Positions 40,000-52,016 of a DNA stretch of 64,000 nucleotides are shown one piece after another. Numbering within the stretch: the stretch's first letter is position 1; each line of letters starts with the position of its first letter. The stretch is from Toxotes chatareus (lineage: Eukaryota; Chordata; Actinopteri; Toxotidae). The position numbers and the translations under genes are program-made. The notes beneath the pieces were generated by a model. It did not search any database. It had not been told where the DNA came from and saw only the letters and a list, made by a program, of their open reading frames with translations. Location of the stretch: the NCBI GenBank assembly GCA_016801885.1, contig CM028898.1, positions 11,180,177 through 11,244,176 on the forward strand, written 5' to 3'.

Positions 40000-42869
40000 A
40001 AAGCTAACTCTGTTTGGGTGAAGCACAATATCTGAGAGCCATAGGTGATTAGACAGACACAACTGTCCACAAAGGGAAGAGCACTGCTATCCAAGCATGG
40101 GTGGCTGATTCAGCACCAAGGACAGCTCCTCTCTGCCTGCCTGCCTCTATCTGTGTGTGTGTGTGTGTGTCACTAATTATCATCCCTCCCTGCATGAAAA
40201 ATTGCATGGTTTCATACTCACCAAATTATGTTTATTTTTAATGATAGAATTCCTTTTACCAAACAAGCTTAGTTTTGCTTGTTGCATTAACAGCCTGTGT
40301 ACAGAATGGAGTGTATTCCACCACACTGTGCTAAGTATAGAAACGACTTAGAACAAAGGAATGGCACTGACTACTAATGATTGTTGCTTCTCATCCAGGC
40401 AGAAATGTGAATTTAACAGGATAACTGTCTATGGATGCAATTTTAAAAAAGACATGACTCTGAAGGTGTCACAAGGAAAATTTGAGCACATCTTTCTTTT
40501 GCGGTTGACAGAGATACTCTCTCAGAGGAAGCGTAGGTCTGTACACCATGTCCCAGTTTTTTTTTTGTTTTTTTTTTAGTGGCAGTTGTCTGAAACAATC
40601 ATGGCTGGCCTTGGGCAGCTTGACAGTGCTCTGAAAGCTCCTGCCACTCTCCATCACTGAAACAATATTGTGTTGTGGTGCAGCAGGTAATTATGCAAAT
40701 GAAAGACCATATTATTTTTATCATAAATGCATGAAAAAGCTGATAAGGGCTTCTCAAGGGCTTCTTGGTGTAATTGTGTGTGTGGCAGAGAGAGAGCTGC
40801 TATCAGCTTTAAAATTTAACTCAGTCAAGTGAATGTGTGATCTTATTGTAAGTATTGCTGTGCTGCATATATAGCTAATGTAATCTTTAAATGGACACAG
40901 CTCTCGTCATACATATGGTTATTTCCTTATGCTCTAAGGTGCTACAAGTGGTTCAGTTATTGTTCCCATGTCAGATCTGTTTTGTGTTCATTTTGCATTC
41001 CTCATTGTATACAAATCTCATCCATCACGTAAAAATTGTATAATCAATCTTTTTTTAATTGCAACCAAATGGCCTTATGGCCATTTGTTTATTATATATG
41101 CAAGTTTCATAACTGCTGGCCATTGCCTAACATCATAAAACAGCATCAATCTTTCACAACTACACAACACAAAGACAAATAACTGGGGAAAAAAACAGCG
41201 ATATCCTTTTCTCTCATCTCATTTCTCTCTGGTATCCATTTTACAGCATCATCTTTTATTAACTGCTCGGGGGAAGTTTTTCACTCTACTTACGATACAC
41301 CACCTTCCATCCACCCGCTCTCTCTCTGTCTCTTTTACACACACAATTAACAACACATTCAGACAATGACAGTGTACATTTGACTTCTGTCTTTGAAACG
41401 CCTACAAAAACAAAAAAAGGTGAATTAACAAAAAAAGCAAAATACACATGTTGGTCACAAAATCTTCTATTTTACCTGTCTTGTACCTCCACTCTTATTT
41501 TTTCCCTCTTCAGCTCCAGGTGTCTTACTGCATTTCTACAGCTGTCACCTAAAATATACATCATATGCAGCAGTCATTGCACAGCACCTACAGTATAAGA
41601 ACCTGCATTTGTGTGAGTCTGTGTGTGTGTTTGTACGGTATGTGTGTGTGTGAAGTAGAGCTGCAAGGAGTAAGAGCGGGGGATTAGGGTTGCATCTATG
41701 GAAGGCACACAACCTGATATGACTCTATTTAATCTCCCCGTTCACTCAAATAGGCATAACCCTATTCTCTCTGTGCTTCCCCTCTATCTGTCCTCTCTTC
41801 TTCTCCTCTCTAAATTTGAAATCCGTAACTCTACACAGTCCCGCTTGTTCGCTCGTTATCACTTGTCATCTATGCCAACTTTGTTTCTCATCTATTTCCA
41901 GTGGAAAAGGAGCCATCCTGCAGCAGGAAGCCTAGTGAGGCAGCTGACGTCAGCTGCTTCTCAGCGCTGCAAGGCCAGAGAGTTTTGTTTTTACTTCGAG
42001 ATGCTTTGGTTTGGTTCTGCTTGGGTTGTGCTTTATCTGGAGGCTGACAGGTTCCCATGTGGCACTCTCTGCTCACAATTCAGTACAGAGCGAAGAATTG
42101 GTTACAGTGGCTGTCTTGTGGGGATGAAGTGAGATCAGTTTCATAACCGTATATAAAATGATGCTTGACTGCATGAGGTCATTTTCTACCATCATCTTAT
42201 ATATGATGTACGTAGAGATGTGTCATAATATTATCATGATTATAAAAACTATCTTCTAAAACAGAGCACTGAGGTTCTTCTTGTGCTGCAGCACAATCCA
42301 AGGGCTTCATTCATTACATACATTAACATGCCACTGGAAGGGACATCTGGGCCATAATTAGAGCACAATACTGGGAAATGACCTTGCTAATGCAAATGCT
42401 ATCTCTCCATCATCTCATCCCCAACTTCAAAAGGAAGTGCACGAAAGTAAATTAAGCATGTACACATCTCACCCAAGGCTGAGGGATCTTCCATGCATGG
42501 GAACAACAGATTTTATTAAACAAAATTAAACTACAGAATTCATCTGGGTAACACCAAGATGTAATAAATGTATTAGTCAGCTGCTGACCTTGGCAACCTA
42601 AATATGTTAGTGGCCTCAGAAGGAAAACATCTTGAAAGTAAAAAGAATTTATACAAATGTGATGTAGAGGTATATTTGCCTATATTGAGTCATTTTTACC
42701 AGTAGTAGCCTACTACTAAAAACTACATATTATTATATAAAACTACTATTGCAATATAAAACAATCAATCAAACATTCAACCAAATAGAGTAAGACTGTA
42801 AGGGTGAAAAGTTTATATGTCCTTTGCTGCTACTGACATAACAGACCTGAATCTCTGACCAAAATGTAG

Positions 42870-43320
42870 TTAACTGCAGTCAAGCTGCATTGTGGGTAAT
42901 GTGGGATTTTGATAAGGAAGAAGACCTTTGGCCATGTTCCAGACACTTTCAGCACTCAAGTCCAAAACACACTGCATGACACAGATTGAGATATAATCCT
43001 GACTTGGCCATGAAAAGTGATTTTCAAGATCTTGGAGAGCGAAATCAGGCAGGTCACTGATGACGGTCCTTATCTTGTCGTGTACAGCAGGGTTTAAGAT
43101 GCAAATCTCTTGCCTCCCAAGTGAGCCTGGGAGCAGTCGGAGCTGTCGCGATTTGAACTTTGTGAAAAGAACCTGTTCACAATCCTGTAGTTTATGATGG
43201 TTTTCTGGCGGAAATGTAAACAAAACCAGCCAATGAATACCAGGTAGTACTTGGCAAAAGTTGGCAAAATGACATCAAACAACCTTCCATCCGCCCAAAC
43301 TAAAATCAACCATTGATCAA
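42870..43320 (-). other. Open frame of 117 codons, unrecognised, probably repeat-derived
   Basis: An uninterrupted minus-strand frame at 43223-42870 begins MFTFPPENHHKLQDC and is rich in ordinary amino acids (LGRQEICILNP, SDLPDFALQDLENHF) rather than simple sequence. I do not recognise any domain. It ends just before a LINE fragment on the other strand, and the plus-strand words (attgtgggtaatgtgggatt, gccatgttccagaca) look like a fish interspersed repeat. No splice context supports a gene. It may be an exapted or simply open repeat segment. Confidence 0.3.
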
Positions 43321-43354
43321 AAAAAAAAGTTAGGTCCTTATCTCAAAATCATCA

Positions 43355-43875
43355 TTCCTTTCCAAAGTCCTGGAAAAAGCTTTCTTAGAAAAAGATATCT
43401 TGGACAAATACCAGCCAGGTTTCAGGATGTACCACAGTAAGCTCAGCTAAGGGCAACAAATGTTTTACTACTGTCACTAAACTCTGACCACCCCACAGTC
43501 TTGGACCATCTCTGACATGTCAGGGCAAGGTTCTTTGACTGGTTTACACTGTATTTGCAACATGGATCAGTTACAGTGGAACATTTCTCATCCTCTGCTG
43601 CTACAGTGTCCTGCATTGAACCACAAGGCTCCATTTTTGGCCCTTCAGCTAAATGAGAGTAAGACAGAGGTCCTTATAATTGGTCCTGAGAAATTCCCTG
43701 ATGGTTTAACCCCTGGCCCTCTGTCTGTACACATGCCTGGTACCAGGAACAGAGACCACATTCCTCCTGTACTGGCCTCTCTTCACTCTTCACTTTATTG
43801 TCTCATGAGGACAAAAAAAAAGAGCTTCAAGTCACTCAGCCTTACTTGGAACTGTAAGCCGACAAGGTGGAAAAA
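43355..43875 (+). pseudogene. Broken LINE reverse-transcriptase fragment (L2/Rex-like)
   Basis: Three stretches in the order expected of a non-LTR retrotransposon reverse transcriptase: FLSKVLEKAFLEKDILDKYQ followed by PGFRMYHS (from about 43355), PQGSIFGP (43621), and LQLNESKTEVLIIGPEKF then RDHIPPVLASLH (to about 43800). These match the well-known SKVLEK, PQGS-LGP, KTE-L-IG and RDH-PVL--LHWLPV blocks of L2-type elements. Stop codons and changes of frame separate the blocks, and the catalytic centre between PQGS and the KTE block is deleted. It is a non-functional relic. Confidence 0.8.
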
Positions 43876-45114
43876 AGTGTGTTATTTTAAAGATCCCTTT
43901 CTATTTAAATGAGAAAGCTTAATTTAAATTCTTTGATGTAATGAACATCCACAGATCCCTACTGTATCTGGGTCAAACGTTAACCTACTAATTCGTGATA
44001 GGAGACAAATCTCTTTCATGATGTAACAAGCAAACGTTTGCTCATGTGTGAAGCAGCCTTGTTTTTTATTTATCACTTTGAAGAGTTGTTCACCATAAGC
44101 CCACTCCATGTGGAATACATGGCCCACTTTTTTTTCTGCATGGATTTATTGTGAGAGGTGGATTTTTTTTTTTTTAGACGTTCATGTATGTTTGTCTTTT
44201 TTCATGACAAAAATGAATAACATTTACACTTTGTCGGGATGCAATGACAACGTGAAAACCGAGTCCCCATTGTACAGCTGATGTTAGACCCTTTCCACCA
44301 GGTTAGCTGTGAAACATGAAATATATAAAGGTGTGAGCTATCACGAATAGAACTGCGCGCACGAGGCTTTCAGGGTGTCAGAAAAATAAAATGTGAGGAG
44401 AGAAACAAGAGTGAAGAAAGAGAATGGTAGTGCACACAGAGTTATGTCTGGAGGAATCAAATGTACAAAAAGAGATCAAGCCCTGAAATCCTTACATCCC
44501 TTTTCTTTTCCTTCTTTCTTTTTTTGTCTAACAGCCTCCATAGACAGAGGTGTCAGACGTTACTACAAACAATACATTATGTAATACTTATACACTAGAA
44601 CTGGCATAAAACTGGAAAGAAAGTGATGTGCTCCTGCAGCAAAAACTCTGTGTTACAGAGCAGTGTTACATTTGAATAATTATATCTGACTGCAAGATAA
44701 ATCAAAGACTTGGGGGTTTAAGTATGTTTGCGTTATGATGAGGAAGCAAACAGTGAGACACAGAAACAGGTGGAGCAAACAAGCCCAGACTTTAACATGA
44801 TTATGACAAAATAAAATGGCTTTAACTTAATAACAGCATGACAACATTAAATTGTCTGACCTTAACTTGATTATATGAAAATGATTCGTGCTTCCTCACA
44901 CGCGAAACAGCATGGATCATTACACGCTCAGGGAGCAGTCCGAGAGAGATAAACATACAGCAGTTTAACATGGTCAGCGTGTAATAGTGCTGAGATTAAA
45001 CTACACTTCCCTTACATGTAGTGAAGTATTTATAATGTACATAAAACATGTTAACTTAACAAGACTAAGAGTCTACAACTGTGCTAGTGGCTCTGTGATG
45101 CTTAGGCACAATGG

Positions 45115-45360
45115 TACTTTAAACTAAATGCTAACATGAGCATACTAACATGCTGTTGCACAATATTGGAAACCCTGGACTTTGTGGCGGAGTCTGAGGT
45201 TCAAGGTTATTACAGTTCATCCACAGGGGGAAAGTAACTTGTGCTCCAAATTTCATGGGAATCCATTTAATAGTGAATGACATATTTCAAAAAATGATAA
45301 AAGGGGATCTTGTGGTGGTGCTGGTAGAAAAGTCAGAGGCTGATCAAAGTTGCAGATGAT
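45115..45360 (+). repeat. Interspersed repeat, family A, copy 2
   Basis: Blocks agcatactaacatgctg, ttcatccacagggggaaag, caaatttcatgggaatccattt and gtggtggtgctggtagaaaa then gtcag recur in diverged form at 48110-48480 and, reversed, at 15690-15960. Ends approximate. Confidence 0.6.
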
Positions 45361-45382
45361 GCCAGTGTCAATGTCACTAAGA

Positions 45383-45490
45383 GATGGAAAGTACTGTACA
45401 TTACCTACATGTTTTTACTGTACTTCAGTATAGTTTTACTTAAGTGTTTCCACTTTGGTTTGTTACACCACACCTCAGAGGGAAATAGTT
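45383..45490 (+). repeat. Interspersed repeat, family C, copy 3
   Basis: Blocks gatggaaagtactgtacatt, tttttactgtacttcagtat, tttacttaagtgtttccac and cacctcagagggaaatag. Directly follows the family A copy. Ends approximate. Confidence 0.5.
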
Positions 45491-48109
45491 TTTGTAAAGT
45501 TCTTGAGATATTGACACAAATGGGACACAAAACCAGATTTGGTTGCAGAGCCAGAGTCAAAATAATTTGCTAAACAAACATGACAGCTATGTTTAGCTCC
45601 AGAGGCAGATCTGCTGTGCCAAGTGGTGTCTGTTCACAGACTGTCGGCATCTGATGGTTTGTGTGTGTGTGTGTGCCTGAATATTTGGCTTTGTCACAGT
45701 TTTGGTGACTGCTGTGAGCTAAAACTAAGAGTACTACATGCTGATGAACACACATGTTGCTGTTTCTCTCTCCTTGTGAGAACCAGTTTGAAATTCAACA
45801 CTTTTGGTTTGGTCCCTACTGCGTCATGGGTTTAGGACCAGGATCTCAGTTTAGGGTAGATGTTACGGAATAAATTCACTTAGAAAAGAGACTGTGTGTG
45901 TGTGTTTGTATAAGTGTGAGAAAAAAAAGTATGCGTGAGGTGTAAATGAATAGTCCCAAATGTAATAAAAGGCAAACAGATAAGTCTCAAGCCTTTAAAA
46001 GAATGTAATAGTTATAATCAGTATTATAGTTTATAGTTAATACACACAACAGCGGATGCATTAGAGTCACAGAAATGAGTGTAGCAATGATTAATTTGTC
46101 CTTGAAGAAAAATAACTACTCTTTTAAAGGAATTTTAGCACAGCAGTACTGCATTTTAAGATGTTACACGTGTGTTACATCAAAACTAAAATCCAGGAGT
46201 AATATAAGAATAGTCTCTAGGGAGATATCATCCAATAAGGAATGGAGCAACACACTCACAGCACACCCCTATAGGTGTCTGCAGGAGTAATAGAGTGATG
46301 TTTTCTCAGAGAGAGACATTGGAAAAAGGCAGGCTATCAGCAGCAATGATTCTGTGAGAGAGAAAGAGAGAGAGGGAGAGATGGAGAGAGAGAGGTATAG
46401 GCAGAGAGGATGGGCAGGTGGCCAGACTGACATTGGGGTTTGTGTTCGACATGCCAAAAGGGGTTGGCACTGCCATTCGCTGACTCACACCCAGGGCCCA
46501 CAGGGATTACAGGGACAATAGACTCCCATTTCTTTTTAATGAGTGCTACAGATAGCCTCACAGACATATCATAGTGCAGAAAAACACCTACTGACAGGAG
46601 AAATGAGTAGAGGACACAGGCCAAATGACCCCCTCTGGCACAAATACCACAGCCCTTCAGTTTAAACCACTGCCCACAATTACCTTTGGTTTATATAGAG
46701 TGTGCAATGGAGGAAAACATTTCAAACAAGAATGATTTCACTCTGTAATATCAGAATGAAAATGAAATTGCAAACTGCTGATGAACTTATCAAAAGCAAT
46801 TCTTATCCATCGAGTAATACATTTAACCTCAACAAATGAATACACAATCGTCATAGTTCAGTTGCTGGAACTTGTAAATTAAAAAGCCAGCTAAATAAAA
46901 TTTCAGTCTCCGTCCCTTCAGCTGTGGCTGCTATTTCTCGTCAGACCAATTATTGTTCGGTGGCTGATGCTGATCTACATGACCGCGCAAACAAAAATAC
47001 AAATTAGTGACACCATAGCATTTCAATCACTGCTAAGTGAAACCAAGAAAATGTTATTTAATTGAAAACTCCACTTTCTCAGACAGCAACCATCGAGTAA
47101 AGAGAAATATATTCCACGGCCTCTATGCTGTAAGCTGCTGCTGTACTCCAGAGAGCATAAGCTGGAGTTTGTCTGTAGCTCTTGTGCTATAATAATATCC
47201 TTACTTAAGGATGCAGCACTCTCAGGCTGAAAATACATCTACATCCTCCCTCCTTCCCTTGCCTTTATTCTTACTTCCTCTTCTTTTCACCCCTCTTCTC
47301 TTCCCCTTCTCCCTCCTTTGCTTCCCAGTGCTGACTGTGTGCAGCTATAAAGCTTAACTAACTGGCAAATGATGGCCCCCCTCTTGCTCGCTTATCTACA
47401 GGATAAGCTGGGAGGTTATTTCCATGCCATACAGCTCATCAACAGTCATGAAGTGCAGCCCTTCCTTATGTGCTAAAGGGCAGACGGCTGAACTCAACCC
47501 GCTGTCTTCATCTTTTGTGTCTCACATGCCTGAAACGTAATAAATGTGGACACCCCATAACTTAATGACTGTAAAAGTGATGAGATTGTAACATACACAC
47601 TAACTAGTGAAACAGATGAGAATGGCTGCACCATGTTATAGCCAGCCTGTACCTTTAGCTCTCTATCTGTGAAGACAGGAAAAAGAGAGCTGAAAACTAA
47701 CCTGTGGGGGAAAACTGGAGCTGGCAATGGAGAGAGAGGCGGGCAAGGATTGGAGTGAGACGGCAGAAGAAGAGAAGAAACCAGAAGATGGCATGTGAGA
47801 GGAGAAGAGGGGCGGGCAATTGGCAGTTAGATTAAAAGGAACAAAATCACAATGGAATAAGAACTGAAATTTAATCCATAAGTACTTCAACTTCAGAGCA
47901 AAGACATTCAGCTGCATGTGAAATGTGGCCATATTTTCATGCACATGCAGCATAGAATATATTTTACAGCCAAGAAGGGCAAAAAGTAAGACACATGACA
48001 ACTGAAAATGGACAGACTGTGGCTGTGTCAACCAATGAGTCTAAAAAAGGGACAAAAACAAGATCATGAGTCTGCATCCATGATAGGAGCTCTGTTTGGA
48101 TGTACTTAT

Positions 48110-48480
48110 ACAGTGGTGCATTGAGGTAAATGCTATGTAAGCATGCTAACATGCTAAAATTGTCAAGTTTAACATGTTGATGCTAAGCAATATTACATTA
48201 ATATTATACTAATAATTTTTTACCAGGTTCATCATCTTAATTTGGCCTATTAGCATCCCAACAATTGTGCAGCTGAGGCGGATGGAAATGTTATTAATCG
48301 TGCAAGTATGTGGTCACAAATCAACATGCTGGAAAATGTGAAACTTTGAACTTATGATGACACAAGATGAAAAATCAGGTGGTCACCAAATTCACTTGGA
48401 TTCCTCCCCTGGGGTCCATGAATGTCTGCACAAAATTTCATTACAATCCATCTAATAGTTGAGATATTTCAGACCAACAT
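48110..48480 (+). repeat. Interspersed repeat, family A, copy 3
   Basis: The longest copy: aagcatgctaacatgctaaa, taccaggttcatcatcttaa, cagctgaggcggatggaaatg, tatgtggtcacaaatcaaca, then caaaatttcattacaatcca and tctaatagttgagatatttc. No open frame. Confidence 0.65.
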
Positions 48481-49891
48481 AACTACCCACAGAACTGTGC
48501 TGCTAAAGCTGATTTAAATCTAACCAAACAATAAATAAAGAAAGCTAAGTACTTTGTGTACTCTATGATGACATTTGAAAATGTCAGGACTTGAAATTAT
48601 TTTTGTCTAGAGTACATGGAAGAATGTGACTACCTAAGCTGAAAATAATCAGACTCAAAATTGAAGGAAGAGGAAATCATTAAAACGTTTTTTTTTAAAA
48701 GCAGCATTCGTGTCAGCCGGCCAGATCTAAAACTGCTCAGAAACACCACAGAGCCAGCCTGTCTCAGGCTTGTGTTTGAGAAACGATGAAAGAGTACGAG
48801 CAGGATGAAAGCATGACAAAAAAAAAAGAGAAGAATAATGTGGATATATTCCAAGCAGTACGACTGAGTGTAGACCTAGGTGAAAAGTTTGAGTGGCAGG
48901 GTCGACAATAGAGAAATTAGCCGTGCCGAAGGAAAGAACAGATCAGCAGTTTGAAAAGGTTGACAGGGAATAGAGAGTCAAGGAGCTAGAGAAAGGAGAA
49001 ATGAGCAGAGGAGCTTGCAGTCTCAGGCTTTCCTTTATTTTCCTGCCATTTGACAAATTAGTTGGAAATGCATGGGACAAATTAGCACACTTATTGTAAT
49101 GAAAGTGTGTGCTTGTGTGGAAGCAAAATATAAAAGATATAAAAGATCATAAGAAGAAGAAGAGGGTTCATTCTCAGTCACACAAAGCAGATTTGTTGTC
49201 CGGTCCTTAAAAAGAAATAAATCCATGAATTTTTAATGATTAAAGGAGCCTCAGCGGCTAAAGGCTTCTTCCTCCTATCACTCTGATGTAAGGCAATTGG
49301 ATGCGGCTGAATGAAGCTGACAAATTGAAACCTTCATTTGAATTATTGATTCAGTTAGGAATTCAGATTTCACTGTGAGTTGCAGCATTTTAGTCTTGGG
49401 TTGTACATTAGCAAGAAACTTGACATGTACCTAAATACTGGTACACAGACTACAGTATATTAGTGAGTCAGTAATGTGAATCTGTTGGTTTGTCTTATTA
49501 ACCCTAATGTTCTGTTTGGGATCCTGGACACCCTGAATCGTCTTTAACATCTCAAAAACGTACTTAACGTTGTCTTAGCACCTTGATACTTCATGGCTTT
49601 TCCAGATTGATGAATGAATCATCAGAAATCCATACAGAAAATTACCTGTTGATCTATGTGAACATTAATTTTTCTGTGGCCAAATAGATTTATTTTTGAT
49701 TTCTGTTATTTTTTTGTTAAACAGCTTAAAGAGGTCTAACAGAGTTTGACAATGAGACAATGGAAAAAGTCACAAAGAAAAAGATATAAGTAAATGAAGT
49801 TGGGAGAACTGAGCTGCAGACTGTGCTACAGCTCAATCGAAACTGTGATGACATTGAAATAACCTTTTGCAGTGTTGTTGTATAGTATTTA

Positions 49892-50347
49892 GCTGAATAT
49901 GACACTTTTCTGCATCCGTTCTTCGGGCGAGTTAGTACATATACAGTACAAAAGGTTAGATGACCTCCCCCAGAGATCCTTCAGCTGGGCCCTCCGGGAC
50001 TTTGACAGGAACGGGAAGCCAACCAACTACAGATCAGCCGCCCTAAGCAAGATGCTGCCTGTTAAACTGCACATAGCCAATGATACTCTTGTGCCATTTC
50101 AGCTGAGTGTCATGTTTCATGCTGAATATGACACTTTTCTGCATCCGTTCTTCGGGCGAGTTAGTACATATACAGTACAAAAGGTTAGATGACCTCCCCC
50201 AGAGATCCTTCAGCTGGGCCCTCCGGGACTTTGACAGGAACGGGAAGCCAACCAACTACAGATCAGCCGCCCTAAGCAAGATGCTGCCTGTTAAACTGCA
50301 CATAGCCAATGATACTCTTGTGCCATTTCAGCTGAGTGTCATGTTTC
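49892..50347 (+). repeat. Exact tandem duplication, 229-bp period
   Basis: Positions 49892-50118 and 50121-50347 are identical base for base as far as I can compare (227 bases), joined by two bases. Each unit begins gctgaatatgacacttttct and ends gctgagtgtcatgtttc. One frame is open across each unit (for example RLDDLPQRSFSWALRDFDRN), but because 229 is not a multiple of three the frame shifts between copies. The unit is richer in CpG than its surroundings. I do not recognise the peptide. Confidence 0.9.
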
Positions 50348-51381
50348 TTCGGAGTTATGGGCTCCATAACGGGAGAATTATTTTTTTTAACTCCATTCAT
50401 AAGCAGGGGCTTCTGGGAAAAAAACAGCCTGGTCAGCAGAGCTGGTGAAAAGTGAGGTGATAGGTCACAGGGTCAGCTGACTGGGAGGCTTGGAGCCACA
50501 TTTGGTTTCATGTGTTGTGATTTGGGACATGAAGGTGGACAAAGGTTAATGTCTTTCTTTCTTCTGTCTACACAGGAATACATGCTATTGATTTCCCACT
50601 AGATACTCGATGTTCACCTTTTATTTGCACAGACAAGAACAGCCATTACCCTCTAAAGGTGCAGCCAAAAATAATTAACACTTCAAAACAACTAATAACT
50701 AAAGATGTAATAAAATCACAATTGAAAACACTTCTATAAAAGCTGGTAAGATTAGGTGCCCCCCCCAACACACACACACTCAATATCCATCATATTCTTA
50801 CTGGTTAGATTCAGGTTGTAGCTGCTCTTTCTTTGTTTTACATTTTCATTAGTTTCCAAACTGTTACTTTGACATACATAATTTAGCTGGTGTTTGATCA
50901 AAGCACCTGCAATTTAATTCAGCCTTTGAGGTCTGCTAAACATCTCATGTAGCTTTGAAGACTTAGATATCAAAGTGCGGCCTACCAGACCTCTGACAGC
51001 TGACAAATGCTCCATCAAATCAAATTATTTGTTGTTTGCACCTTTGCCTGTTTTTTTTTTTTTTGACTGCATCTCTTTGGCCCCTCTAGATGCATCATGA
51101 TATCACAAATCTTCCTCTGTAATACCTGTGAATAAAGGCGTGAAATTTCATTTAACCTCCAAGCATTTCCTTTGGGAGTGTGTAACTCATTAAAAGCACC
51201 ATGTGATTTTGCCAGCAGCGATGCACTGCTGCCATCTAGTGTAACGGTATAGCTGAGCCACTGACAGCGAGACAGAGGGGGAAAAAAAGCTTGACATCTC
51301 TACTGATTCACTGCAACAGTTAGGAGGCGAAATAGTACAAAAACAGAAACTTAACAGTGAACTTTTTCCAGAAGTGAAATG

Positions 51382-51387
51382 TTTATT
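51382..51387 (-). terminator. med1: Candidate med1 polyadenylation signal
   Basis: TTTATT on the plus strand is AATAAA on the minus strand, 630 bases after the med1 stop codon. It is the most plausible signal for the 3' UTR (about 51370-52016), but other AATAAA-like words lie closer to the stop, so alternative ends are possible. Confidence 0.45.
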
Positions 51388-52016
51388 TCAAGCTTCCAAA
51401 ACTTCTACAGTTAAAAAATTACCAGCATGTCTCCTCTCTCTCCTGTTACCACCACAGTCTGTGACAGTCTTTATTACCTACACTAATTTACACATCAACA
51501 GTTTAAAATGTATCAAAATCTAAAAATTCCCAGTTGTATCTGAAAAACAAGGCAACTGAAAACTTTTTTTTTTTAAACAGACATCATTCTTATTTTGACA
51601 ACATACAGTATAGTGGCATTCTGGTATGAGCGACAATGATGCATGAATAGTGAAAGATGTATTAAATGTGGTAAGAACATGAAATAAGCAAAGTTTACAA
51701 GTAAAGAAGTTCTGACGTCACAGGAAAAACAAAAATAATGTCCATTTCTCCAAAAAAAATATACTGTTTAAAGCCATTTCCTCAATGAGCATTAAGGAAG
51801 TTGGTACTCTGAGGTGGATTTGGATGACAGTGTGACAGCATTATACACTGATACTCAAACAGTAAAATACGACATTAAAATACAGCTTAAACAGATCAAT
51901 GATCAGAGCCACTATATTCTTATAACCAGTTCCAATGTGGCTTGAGTTAAATAAATAAATGTTTAATTTGTATGTTAAAAGGCATGTGTTAAAAATGTGA
52001 GAAGAGTAAAATAAAA

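Larger units (their letters stand above)
39051..51360. other. Intergenic region between stac2 and med1; no intact gene
   Basis: About 12.3 kb where human has FBXL20. I see no leucine-rich-repeat or F-box coding exon on either strand. The longest open frames (144 codons at 41698-42132 plus; 122 at 47663-48031 minus) show no recognisable domain and no splice context. The region holds a CT/AT microsatellite, the palindrome at 39942-39999, an unexplained 117-codon frame at 42870-43223, a broken LINE fragment at 43355-43875, family A and C repeats, and the duplication at 49892-50347. Confidence 0.6.

Noticed and set aside
41698..42132. 144-codon plus-strand open frame
   Set aside because: No recognisable domain, ordinary intergenic composition and no splice or promoter context; expected by chance in 12 kb of non-coding DNA.
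47663..48031. 122-codon minus-strand open frame
   Set aside because: Hydrophobic and serine-rich without a signal-peptide pattern or known motif; overlaps repeat-like sequence.
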